DNA from: Rickettsiales bacterium
GTDB lineage: Bacteria > Pseudomonadota > Alphaproteobacteria > Rickettsiales > Deianiraeaceae
Length of the DNA: 12,433 nt
Assembly: GCA_947424985.1 (NCBI GenBank)
Contig: CANDYN010000020.1
Span: 1-12,433, forward strand
Reading direction: 5' to 3'
In this document: piece after piece, positions 1 through 6,795 of the stretch
Layout: every line of letters starts with the position of its first letter
Position numbering within the stretch: the first letter of the stretch is position 1
Notes under the pieces: generated by a model
The model's database searches: none
What the model was told of the DNA's origin: nothing
The model's input: the letters and a program-made list of their open reading frames with translations, nothing else
Made by a program: the position numbers and the translations under genes

Positions 1-1019
1 GTAATGCGCAAGCGGCGAATTATCCGTTTTGCACAATTGAGCCAAATTCAGGGATTGTTCCTGTGTTTGATGCAAGGCTTGAAAAGATTGCAAAGATAGG
101 TCAAAGCGAAAAGGTAATACCAAATATTATGGAAATTATTGATATCGCGGGACTTGTTCGCGGCGCGAGTAAGGGTGAGGGACTTGGGAATAAATTTTTA
201 GGAACTGTACGCGAAGTTGACGCAATTTTACATGTTGTTAGGTGCTTTGAAAACGATGATGTAATACACGTGAGTAATAAAATTGATCCGATTGATGATA
301 TCGAAATAATAGAAACTGAGCTTCTTTTATCGGACATTGCTTTGCTTGAAAAAAAAGCAGAGTCGATTAGTAAAAAGCTTAAAAATAACAAAGAAATGCA
401 AGCGGAATTTGATTTAATTGGAAAACTTTTAAAGCAAATGAACGAAGGGAAAATGGCAAAAAATATCGAGCTTTCAGACGAAGAAATCGTGATTTTAAAA
501 ACTTTGCAATTAATTACCGCAAAGCCTATGATTTATATTTGCAATACCGATGAAACTTCATTAAAAAGTGGAAATGACATGACAAAAAAAGTTGAGACTC
601 TTGCAAAAAGTAAAAATATGGAGGTTGTAATTTTGTGTGCGCAAATCGAAGCTGAACTTGCGGGATTTGAGAAGGACGAAAAAGATGAAATGCTGAAAGA
701 CTTGGGGATTGACTCAAGTGGGCTTGAAAAAGTTGCAAAAGCAGGTTTTGATTCGCTTGGGCTTGTAACTTTTTTTACGGTTGGACCAAAAGAAGCAAGG
801 GCTTGGAGTCTTAAATCCGGTTCGAGTGCGCCAAACGCTGCGGGTGTGATACATACGGATTTTGAAAAAGGTTTTATTAAGGCTGAAACAATTGCATATT
901 CTGATTATATTACAAATAACGGTGAAGCAGGCGCGAAAACGGCCGGAAAATTACGCCTTGAAGGTAAGGAATATATTGTAAAAGATGGAGATATTATGCA
1001 CTTTAAATTTAATGTATGA
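1..1019 (+). CDS. ychF: Redox-regulated/ribosome-associated ATPase YchF (Obg family), 5' partial
   Basis: The frame is open to the left edge; the first full codon is at position 3 and about 338 residues are visible. YchF is usually about 363 aa, so roughly 25 residues are missing, including the P-loop. The visible part starts in the switch I region (NYPFCTIEPN). It continues with G3 (DIAGLVRGASKGEGLGNKFL, from about residue 48), a helical coiled-coil insertion, and the NxxE specificity motif (NTDE near codon 180), which in this family marks ATP rather than GTP preference. The TGS domain is at the C terminus (HTDFEKGFIKAETI, then EGKEYIVKDGDIMHFKFNV). A GTG at 63 could be taken for a start but lies inside the conserved G domain. 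Family knowledge: a cytosolic P-loop ATPase that binds ribosomes and is linked to stress responses and translation. The stop overlaps the rimM start by 4 bp (ATGA), which implies co-transcription and translational coupling. Confidence 0.96.
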   Translation, partial: NAQAANYPFCTIEPNSGIVPVFDARLEKIAKIGQSEKVIPNIMEIIDIAGLVRGASKGEGLGNKFLGTVREVDAILHVVRCFENDDVIHVSNKIDPIDDIEIIETELLLSDIALLEKKAESISKKLKNNKEMQAEFDLIGKLLKQMNEGKMAKNIELSDEEIVILKTLQLITAKPMIYICNTDETSLKSGNDMTKKVETLAKSKNMEVVILCAQIEAELAGFEKDEKDEMLKDLGIDSSGLEKVAKAGFDSLGLVTFFTVGPKEARAWSLKSGSSAPNAAGVIHTDFEKGFIKAETIAYSDYITNNGEAGAKTAGKLRLEGKEYIVKDGDIMHFKFNV

Positions 1020-1573
1020 AAAACGATAAAACACATATTGCAACTGTAATTAAAGCTCATGGTGTTCATGGTAGCGTTAAGGTTTTTTCGGAAGTTGAAG
1101 ACCTTTCATTTTTCAAAAAAACAATTGAATCTGAAGATGGAAAACTTGCCGTTTTAAAAACTTGTAAAAGGCAAAAAGATAATGTTTGGATTTTACAGAT
1201 TGAAGGAATTACAAAAATGGAACAGGCAGAGGGAATGCGTGGGGTTAAATTTTATTGTAAAACTGAAGATTTTCCAAAGCTAAAATCAGGTGAATTTTAC
1301 GAATTTGAAGTAATCGGATTTGATGTTTTTGAAGAAGGATCAGAAGTTTCAATTGGAAAACTTGAGGAATTTGTTCATTTTCCGGCCGGAAAGATTTTAA
1401 TTGTAAATCCACTAGATAAAAATATACAAAGAGGTAATTTAAGTGGAGGAAAATTGCTCATTTTAAGAGATGATGTTGTTAAATTTGAAGATGGAAAGGT
1501 TATTATTAAAGAACTTAAAATCTATTCCGACGTTGATAAAGACACAGATTTTGATGATCAAGAAATAGATTAA
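1016..1573 (+). CDS. rimM: Ribosome maturation factor RimM
   Basis: 185 aa, close to the family's usual 165-180. The N-terminal RimM domain (about residues 5-90) opens with the typical IxxAHGxxGxVKV pattern (residues 12-22). A PRC-barrel domain follows (about 92-168), announced by the family signature GEFYEFEVIG (92-101). The acidic tail (about 171-185) is a lineage extension. RimM binds ribosomal protein S19 and assists maturation of the 16S rRNA head in the 30S subunit. In many proteobacteria it sits in rpsP-rimM-trmD-rplS; here it follows ychF with a 4-bp ATGA overlap and is the last gene of its strand block, so trmD is not next to it. Its TAA stop shares bases with the stop of the convergent nuoM gene. 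There is no Shine-Dalgarno sequence before the start, so coupling to ychF translation is likely. Confidence 0.92.
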   Translation: MKNDKTHIATVIKAHGVHGSVKVFSEVEDLSFFKKTIESEDGKLAVLKTCKRQKDNVWILQIEGITKMEQAEGMRGVKFYCKTEDFPKLKSGEFYEFEVIGFDVFEEGSEVSIGKLEEFVHFPAGKILIVNPLDKNIQRGNLSGGKLLILRDDVVKFEDGKVIIKELKIYSDVDKDTDFDDQEID

Positions 1574-2994
1574 AATTGCACAAATTTCAATATAAAATTC
1601 GGGAACACTCCAAAGAAAATTATTACAAAAGATATCAGCACAATGTTTGTTTTTTCAAAAATACTAAGTTTGAAAATTTCGTGGTTTTCTGTCGTATAAT
1701 GTGGATTTGAAAAGAGTAATTTATAACAAAGATGAAGCATGTAGATAGCGCCTAGAAGTGTTGCTGAGGCTGCAATTAGGGTTGCTACGATTGAGTACGA
1801 TGCGAGCGAAATAACCGTCATAAACTCTCCGACAAAACCGATCGTTCCAGGCATGGCGCATGCAGCGAAAGAGAAAAGTAAAAATGCTTTTGAATATAGG
1901 GGCATAAATTCATAAAGTCGTCCATAGTCATCAATTGACCGAGTTTTAAAGCGAGAATATAGAATTCCAATCATAAAAAATAACCCAGTTGAAATCACCC
2001 CGTGACTTATCATTTGGAAAACTGCTCCACGGATCCCATGTGCTGTTTGTGAGAAAATTCCCAATACGACGTAGGCCATGTGTGCGATTGAAGAATATGC
2101 AATCATTTTTTTGATATCGGTTTGAGCAAAAGCAATTAATGAGCCATAAATTAGTGAGATAAGTCCCAAGGCTATACAATATCCTTTAATATGTGAAATC
2201 TGGTCGTAAAATATTGGGAAAATAAACTGTAAAATACCAAAGCCGCCAAGTTTTATTAAAATCCCAGCTAAAATCATAGATCCCGAAGTTGGAGCTTGAA
2301 CGTGTGCAAGTGGGAGCCAGGTGTGGAATAGAAAAGTTGGAATTTTTACGAAAAACCCGACTAGCATCATTACACAAAGAGTTATTTTAACTTTTTCAGA
2401 GATAAGACTAAATCCATGTGATGACATAATTTCTGCCGGAATTAAATGCTTTGTTTTTGCATATAGATATATTGTTGAAACTAAAATGAGTGATGATCCA
2501 GCGATTGTGTAAGTTAAAAATTGTTTTGCTGCAAGAACTTTTTCTTTGCCGCCAAAAAGTAAAATAATAAAAAAAACAGGGATGATTGAGATTTCAAAAA
2601 ATATAAAAAAAGAAGCCAAATCTAATGAGAAGAAGCACCCCATAAGTCCAATATTTGTAAGTAGTATTAAATTTATATATGTTGTGAGATCTTTTTTTGC
2701 AACGCTATGTGCAATTTCAAAAGAAACTAAAGCCATTATAAACGCGGTTAAAATTGCAAAAAGATTTGAAACAGAGCTTGATCCGAACGATAGAGTTAGA
2801 TTGCCAATAATATCTAAATGAAAAGCAACGCCATTTTCCTGAAAATTAAATATGTAAATCGAAGATATAAGAGAAATTATCGTTGTTGCTATAAAAGAAT
2901 ATTTGATAATTTTTTCATTTTCTGAGTCTCTGATGCAAAAGTTTAAAGCTATTGCAAAAATGGATAAAATTGAAGAAACAATTTGTATATACAT
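1570..2994 (-). CDS. nuoM: NADH-quinone oxidoreductase subunit M (antiporter-like, ND4 type)
   Basis: 474 aa and almost entirely hydrophobic, with about 13-14 predicted membrane segments as in NuoM (usually 480-510 aa). The match is to NuoM/ND4 rather than MrpD: HTWLPLAHVQAPTSGSMILA (224-243), KLGGFG (248-253), TDIKKMIAYSSIAHM (292-306), FQMISHGVIS (326-335) and MPGTIGFVGEF (381-391). Charged residues expected in the proton path are present: Glu134 in TM5, Lys217, Lys248, His331 and Glu390. NuoM is a proton-pumping membrane-arm subunit of complex I. The start at 2994 (ATG) is 12 nt after the mrpC stop and has no Shine-Dalgarno sequence. Upstream is mrpC, not nuoL, and no nuoN follows. It may therefore serve complex I from a displaced position, or be a NuoM-like partner of MrpC in a cation/proton antiporter. 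The family is certain; the complex it joins is not. Confidence 0.88.
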   Translation of the reverse strand: MYIQIVSSILSIFAIALNFCIRDSENEKIIKYSFIATTIISLISSIYIFNFQENGVAFHLDIIGNLTLSFGSSSVSNLFAILTAFIMALVSFEIAHSVAKKDLTTYINLILLTNIGLMGCFFSLDLASFFIFFEISIIPVFFIILLFGGKEKVLAAKQFLTYTIAGSSLILVSTIYLYAKTKHLIPAEIMSSHGFSLISEKVKITLCVMMLVGFFVKIPTFLFHTWLPLAHVQAPTSGSMILAGILIKLGGFGILQFIFPIFYDQISHIKGYCIALGLISLIYGSLIAFAQTDIKKMIAYSSIAHMAYVVLGIFSQTAHGIRGAVFQMISHGVISTGLFFMIGILYSRFKTRSIDDYGRLYEFMPLYSKAFLLFSFAACAMPGTIGFVGEFMTVISLASYSIVATLIAASATLLGAIYMLHLCYKLLFSNPHYTTENHEIFKLSIFEKTNIVLISFVIIFFGVFPNFILKFVQF

Positions 2995-3006
2995 TATTTA
3001 AAAAAA

Positions 3007-3354
3007 TTATTCATCACTTATTGCACCAGATCTGTATATTGTCTTATGCAGTTTGGCAATTTTCATAACAAATGCAAGGGCAACTGAGGTTACGGAGAGT
3101 CCAACGACAATCGCAGTAAGCATTAATACCTGTGGTAGGGGATTTACAATATTTTCAAGTATAGCTCCATCTTTCACGATTGGTGGCTCAAGTCCGTTTT
3201 TATAACAAATTGATATATAAAAAAGCAATACTCCTGCTTGAATTATTCCGAGAGATATAATTTTTTTTATCATATTATCTGATAAAACTACACCGATAAG
3301 CCCTATTGAGAAAATTAGTGAGTACGCGATATATGCTGGAACAAAACTAAACAT
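3007..3354 (-). CDS. mrpC: Na+/H+ antiporter subunit C (MrpC/MnhC, NuoK-like fold)
   Basis: 115 aa from ATG at 3354; the frame could also begin at TTG 3375 (122 aa), which would overlap lpxA by 20 bp. I prefer the ATG because it lies one base after the lpxA stop (TAA-T-ATG), a junction style repeated elsewhere in the window. Three membrane segments are visible (about residues 5-25, 31-50 and 75-100). The motif NPLPQVLMLTAIVVGLSVTS before and within the third segment is diagnostic of MrpC/MnhC; NuoK, its distant homologue, lacks the PLPQ(A/V)LxLTAIV signature. The second loop holds EPPI, also typical of MrpC. In Mrp systems this subunit is part of a multisubunit cation/proton antiporter (MrpA-G) in the inner membrane. 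Only a NuoM-type partner is next to it; MrpA, B, E, F and G are not in the window. Ion specificity cannot be read from the sequence. Confidence 0.87.
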   Translation of the reverse strand: MFSFVPAYIAYSLIFSIGLIGVVLSDNMIKKIISLGIIQAGVLLFYISICYKNGLEPPIVKDGAILENIVNPLPQVLMLTAIVVGLSVTSVALAFVMKIAKLHKTIYRSGAISDE

Positions 3355-3355
3355 A

Positions 3356-4144
3356 TTATAAATTAAAATTAGCAATTTTTATTTTATTATTTTCCGGTAA
3401 ATTATTTATAAAATTATATATTTCCAAAAGATTTTCATCTTGGCTATTTTCAATTTCATTGATTATCTCAGGTAATTTTTGAGTTTTTTCGGCAATTTTT
3501 TTGAATATATCAGATATCTTAAAAATGCTTTGATTGGAAAATCCTCTTCGTCTCAACCCAACTAAATTTAGACCAATTATGTTAAAATCTTGAAATCTTG
3601 CAAAAGGCAAAATGTGTCCACGGATCGTGCTCATTCCGGAAATCATTGCATATTTTCCTATTACTGCAAATTGTACTACGCCACTCATTCCACCTAAAAT
3701 AGCTCCGTCGTAAATTTTCACGTGTCCGGCAATTTGTGTTCCGTTTGATATAACTATGTCATTTCCAAGCTTACAGTCGTGTGCAATATGGCACATTGAC
3801 ATTATAAGATTTTTATTGCCGATTTTTGTTGTCATGTCTTCGTAATCTGTTCCAAGATTTATCGTAACATTTTCGCGTATTATATTTTCATCACCAATTT
3901 TCACCCAACTCTCCTCACCCTTATATTTTTTATCTTGCGGTCTTCCTCCGATCGATGTAAATGGATATATTGTATTTCTCTTTTCAATGATAACTCTACC
4001 CGAAATGCAAACATGGGATTTTAAAACAGTCTCATCGCCAATTTCTATATGATCTCCCTCTAAAACGCAATATGGTCCGATTTCAACGTCTTTTCCAAGA
4101 CGAACATTTTTTCCAACTATGGCTGTTTCGTGTATTTTAAACAT
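3356..4144 (-). CDS. lpxA: Acyl-ACP--UDP-N-acetylglucosamine O-acyltransferase LpxA
   Basis: 262 aa, the same length as E. coli LpxA. It catalyses the first step of lipid A synthesis: transfer of a 3-hydroxyacyl chain from ACP to UDP-GlcNAc, in the cytosol. The N-terminal two thirds show hexapeptide (left-handed beta-helix) repeats. RPQDKKYKGEESWVKIGD (68-85) and IIRENVTINLGT (88-99) match the family. The catalytic His of HIAHDC is residue 122 (His125 in E. coli) and GHV gives His141. GLRRRGF (196-202) leads into the C-terminal helical domain. Gly170 aligns with E. coli Gly173, the acyl-chain ruler position; a Gly there goes with longer hydroxyacyl chains (family knowledge). The start (ATG, 4144) is 12 nt after fabZ, with no Shine-Dalgarno sequence. 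The fabZ-lpxA order is the classical lipid A cluster, but lpxD is absent upstream and lpxB downstream. Confidence 0.96.
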   Translation of the reverse strand: MFKIHETAIVGKNVRLGKDVEIGPYCVLEGDHIEIGDETVLKSHVCISGRVIIEKRNTIYPFTSIGGRPQDKKYKGEESWVKIGDENIIRENVTINLGTDYEDMTTKIGNKNLIMSMCHIAHDCKLGNDIVISNGTQIAGHVKIYDGAILGGMSGVVQFAVIGKYAMISGMSTIRGHILPFARFQDFNIIGLNLVGLRRRGFSNQSIFKISDIFKKIAEKTQKLPEIINEIENSQDENLLEIYNFINNLPENNKIKIANFNL

Positions 4145-4156
4145 AAATCAACAATA

Positions 4157-4624
4157 TTATTTATCTCCAATCATAGCCATTATATCTGCTTCACATGCAA
4201 TTTCATCTCCAACGAAACTTGTTGCGCTAAATTTACATATTCTTCTTTTATTTTTTGTTATTTTTATGTTATGAATAAGTGTATCACCGGGTACCACTTT
4301 TCGTCTAAACTTTGCGTTGTCGATGGACATAAAATATACTGATTTGCCAGATACATCTTCGTTTGGATGCTCTGCTTGAAAAGTTTTTATAGCTAAAATT
4401 GCACAAGATTGAGCAATTGATTCAATAATCAAAACTCCGGGCATTATTGGTTCATTTGGGAAATGTCCGGTAAAAAATTCTTCATTCATTGTAACGTTTT
4501 TTAGTGCTTTAATTGATTCATTAACGGTAAATTCCAAGACTCTGTCGACAAGTAACATTGGATATCTATGCGGTAATAACTTAATTATTTCTTCAATTTT
4601 TATCACAAAATATAAAACCTTCAT
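4157..4624 (-). CDS. fabZ: 3-hydroxyacyl-ACP dehydratase FabZ
   Basis: 155 aa, normal for FabZ (about 140-160). It dehydrates (3R)-hydroxyacyl-ACP in type II fatty acid synthesis and competes with LpxA for hydroxyacyl-ACP, which explains their common pairing. The hot-dog fold signatures are clear: LLPHRYPMLLVDRV (16-29), then the active-site block GHFPNEPIMPGVLIIESIAQ (53-72) with catalytic His54 and Glu68. KFRRKVVPGDTL (105-116) is the second conserved block. I kept the ATG at 4624; an in-frame GTG at 4606 (codon 7) would also give a normal protein starting near IKIEEI. It is the first gene of the minus block fabZ-lpxA-mrpC-nuoM and is divergent from rpmH. I could not find a convincing promoter or Shine-Dalgarno sequence for it in the 91-bp gap. 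Confidence 0.95.
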   Translation of the reverse strand: MKVLYFVIKIEEIIKLLPHRYPMLLVDRVLEFTVNESIKALKNVTMNEEFFTGHFPNEPIMPGVLIIESIAQSCAILAIKTFQAEHPNEDVSGKSVYFMSIDNAKFRRKVVPGDTLIHNIKITKNKRRICKFSATSFVGDEIACEADIMAMIGDK

Positions 4625-4665
4625 TTATATTTGAATCATTATTTTTTATTTTGCAACAATTTTTC

Positions 4666-4693
4666 TTGACTAATAAAAAAATAGTTTTATTTT
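4666..4693 (+). promoter_or_regulatory. Putative sigma-70-type promoter of rpmH
   Basis: TTGACT (4666-4671, 5 of 6 to the -35 consensus) and TATTTT (4688-4693, 4 of 6 to the -10) are separated by 16 nt. They lie 22 nt before the rpmH ATG, inside the fabZ/rpmH divergent gap. The -35 context TTTTTCTTGACT resembles the element in front of both tRNA genes at the right end of the window. The AT-rich background makes chance -10 matches common, so the -35 carries most of the weight. Confidence 0.5.
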
Positions 4694-4715
4694 GTATGCA
4701 AATAGCTTTAGAAAT

Positions 4716-4859
4716 ATGTCAGTAACTTATAATCCAAGTAAAGTAAAGAGAAAAAGAACCTGTGGCTTTAGGGCAAGAATGAAAACGTCCGGCGGCAGAG
4801 CTATTCTTCGCAGAAGAAGACAAAAAGGAAGAACAAGATTGAGTTCATCTGACGAATAA
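4716..4859 (+). CDS. rpmH: 50S ribosomal protein L34
   Basis: A 47-aa basic protein. It begins MSVTYNPSKVKRKRTCGFRA and continues with RMKTSGGRAILRRRRQKGRT, which is the L34 signature (YxPSKxKRKRxxGFRARMxTxxGRxxLxxRRxKGRxxL). L34 is a late-assembling protein of the large subunit bound to 23S rRNA. It ends SSSDE, slightly longer than the usual 44-46 aa. An ATG at 4696 is out of frame and gives no product. In most bacteria rpmH is followed directly by rnpA on the same strand; here a TPR-like gene follows 26 nt later, and rnpA lies about 2 kb away on the opposite strand. A good promoter precedes it, and no terminator hairpin follows, so read-through into the next gene is likely. Confidence 0.95.
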   Translation: MSVTYNPSKVKRKRTCGFRARMKTSGGRAILRRRRQKGRTRLSSSDE

Positions 4860-4885
4860 GGTTCGATCTTAGCTATTTTAAATCT

Positions 4886-5605
4886 ATGGTAACAAACACT
4901 GAGGAAAAAATAAAATCTTTACAAAGTGAGATCTCTGAGATTTCAAGATTTCATTGTGAATTTCATTATCAAGGTTCTTATGAATATTTTAATATCGGCT
5001 GTGGATATTTAAAGCTTGGGATGTTAAGTGACGCAATAAGCTGTTTTAATAAATCGATTGAAGTATATAGGGAGAATGCTGATAGTTATTACGCAAGAGG
5101 ATTTGCGAAGCATCTTTTAAAAGAAGGCTCATCCCATGAAGATTTCCAAATATCCTTTAAATATCGCAATGTACATCAAGATTTGTATATTGATAATCAC
5201 ATGAATTATGTTCCATATAATCAACTTTCAGGTATTGATAGTTTTAATTTTAGTCATAGAAAAAACGAAAAAACGACATATGTTCCGTTAAAAGGAAGAC
5301 AAATTAATATACTTTATGAGCATGCTGATATTGCTATAAATGCTAAAAATTTTGCTGATTTCGTTGATATATATAAAACAATAATACATACAACAAGCAA
5401 TGTACATTTTGAATATCACGTTAATTTGGCAAATAAAAATTTTGCTTTGGCTCAAGCTTATGAGGATAATGGGCAGCTTAGTGAGGCTTGTTTTTTTGCT
5501 GATAAAGCGCTTGAAACTGATGAAAAAAATCCACACAATATGGCTTATCAAAACTTGATTTCGGCATGTAAAATGAAAATTAACGAGCAAATTGTAAATA
5601 CTTAG
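4886..5605 (+). CDS. TPR-like repeat protein, function unknown
   Basis: 239 aa, soluble, with no signal peptide or membrane segment. A good tetratricopeptide repeat is visible at about residues 32-65, with G38, Y41, G45, A50, F54 and I58 in TPR positions and the sequence LKLGMLSDAISCFNKSIEV. A second, weaker one probably follows at 66-99 (SYYARGFAKHLL). Another lies near the C terminus at about 182-216 (FALAQAYEDNGQLSEACFFADKALETD). The middle (about 100-140) is Tyr/Asn-rich and not repeat-like. TPRs are protein-binding scaffolds, so a partner-binding role is the most that can be said. The start ATG 4886 lacks a Shine-Dalgarno sequence. The stop (TAG) lies 5 nt before the ATG of the MFS gene, so the two are probably co-expressed, behind rpmH. 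I do not recognise a named family. Confidence 0.75.
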   Translation: MVTNTEEKIKSLQSEISEISRFHCEFHYQGSYEYFNIGCGYLKLGMLSDAISCFNKSIEVYRENADSYYARGFAKHLLKEGSSHEDFQISFKYRNVHQDLYIDNHMNYVPYNQLSGIDSFNFSHRKNEKTTYVPLKGRQINILYEHADIAINAKNFADFVDIYKTIIHTTSNVHFEYHVNLANKNFALAQAYEDNGQLSEACFFADKALETDEKNPHNMAYQNLISACKMKINEQIVNT

Positions 5606-5610
5606 TGAAT

Positions 5611-6795
5611 ATGAAATTCGGATTTTTTATTACAGTAGTATTGGCAACTTTTATTTCTGCTGCTGAAATAGATATTTGTGTTCCGTCTTTTCCGGAAATT
5701 AAAGATTTATTTGAATTGACACCTTTCCAAATCGAAATGGTGCTAAGTGTAAATTTGATTTTTCACTGTATTGCTGCTGTTTTTGTTGGGGTTTTAAGTG
5801 AGCGATTCGGAAAGAAAAAGATGATGAACACCGGACTCATAATATTTTCAATTGGAAGCGTTTTTTGTACTTTTGCACAAAATTATCCATCTGTTATCTT
5901 TGGAAGAATCTTGCAGGGAATTGGGGTTTCAGCTCCAATGATTCTTGCGCCGATTTTTGTTTTTGATAAGTACAAACAAGAGCAACAACAGAAAATGATG
6001 AACATATTAAACGGGGTCGTGACGTTAACGATATGTTTTGCACCTGCGATTGGTTCTTTCACCTCGCTTCTTTTTGGGTGGCGTGCTAATTTTGCAATAC
6101 TCTTGATTTTGAGTTTTTCATCAATGTTATTAAATAAAAAATTCCTTCCTGCCCATGAAAAAATTGATAAAAAGGCCAAAATTGATTTGAGAAAATATGG
6201 AATTGTGTTTAAAAATAAGATTGCAATGATTTATATACTTGCATGTACGCTTGGAATTGGCCTTTATTATACTTTTGTCGGAATGGCTCCTTTGATTTTA
6301 ATTAAATCTTTTGGTGTTGATTTGAGGCATTTCGGTTTTTACCAGGGCGCTTTAACTCTTACTTTCGGTGCAGTTTCTATTTTTAGTGGATTTTTTGTTT
6401 CCAAGAAAATGAAATTCCCGATATTTATTATTAGCGAAATTCTAATTTTATGTTTTCTCGTTGGTGCAAGTATTTTGGTTTTTTCAGGAAATCAAGAGCC
6501 AATATATATAACGCTTGTAATCATGATGCTTTCAGTTGGAGCGGTTGCACCGATTAATGCTTTGTATGTGAATGCAATTAACTCAATTCCTGATCATAAA
6601 GGAGTTACGTCGTCGGTTTTAATAATTGCAAAATGGATTTTTGCTTCAATTGGAATTCAGCTTTCTTCATATTTCTATACTGATAATTTTACTTCAACCG
6701 GCATTGTTATGATTGTTATGGAAATTTTATCAATTTTACTAACTTTCTATCTTTACAAAAAAGATAAAAACTTTAGACTGGCTATTGGTCTTTAA
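5611..6795 (+). CDS. MFS transporter, DHA1 / Bcr-CflA-like drug efflux type
   Basis: 394 aa from ATG 5611. A GTG at 5605 would add two residues and overlap the preceding stop by one base; the ATG is preferred. About 12 membrane segments are evident, normal for this family (390-410 aa). DHA1 motifs are present: a charged first-helix end with EIDICVPSFPEI (about 19-30, compare TDMYLPAFP in Bcr), motif A GVLSERFGKKK (60-70) in the loop between TM2 and TM3, motif B around GRILQGIGVSAP (98-109) and motif C-like APAIGSFTSLLFGWR (144-158). These proteins export drugs or metabolites by proton antiport across the inner membrane; the substrate cannot be inferred. It is preceded 5 nt away by the TPR-like gene and ends 14 bp inside the convergent rnpA gene. 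Family membership is solid; the Bcr/CflA subfamily call is moderate. Confidence 0.87.
   Translation: MKFGFFITVVLATFISAAEIDICVPSFPEIKDLFELTPFQIEMVLSVNLIFHCIAAVFVGVLSERFGKKKMMNTGLIIFSIGSVFCTFAQNYPSVIFGRILQGIGVSAPMILAPIFVFDKYKQEQQQKMMNILNGVVTLTICFAPAIGSFTSLLFGWRANFAILLILSFSSMLLNKKFLPAHEKIDKKAKIDLRKYGIVFKNKIAMIYILACTLGIGLYYTFVGMAPLILIKSFGVDLRHFGFYQGALTLTFGAVSIFSGFFVSKKMKFPIFIISEILILCFLVGASILVFSGNQEPIYITLVIMMLSVGAVAPINALYVNAINSIPDHKGVTSSVLIIAKWIFASIGIQLSSYFYTDNFTSTGIVMIVMEILSILLTFYLYKKDKNFRLAIGL

Noticed and set aside
2546..2821. 91-aa plus-strand frame inside nuoM
   Set aside because: Lies wholly within a conserved membrane protein gene on the other strand; its Lys-rich composition is the antisense of Phe/Leu codons.
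3007..3375. Calling the small three-helix protein NuoK
   Set aside because: The PLPQ-LTAIV signature and the EPPI loop are MrpC features; NuoK motifs are missing.
4625..4715. Inverted TTTGCA/TGCAAA (4650-4655 and 4697-4702) as an operator between fabZ and rpmH
   Set aside because: Six-base arms 41 nt apart in AT-rich DNA are expected by chance.
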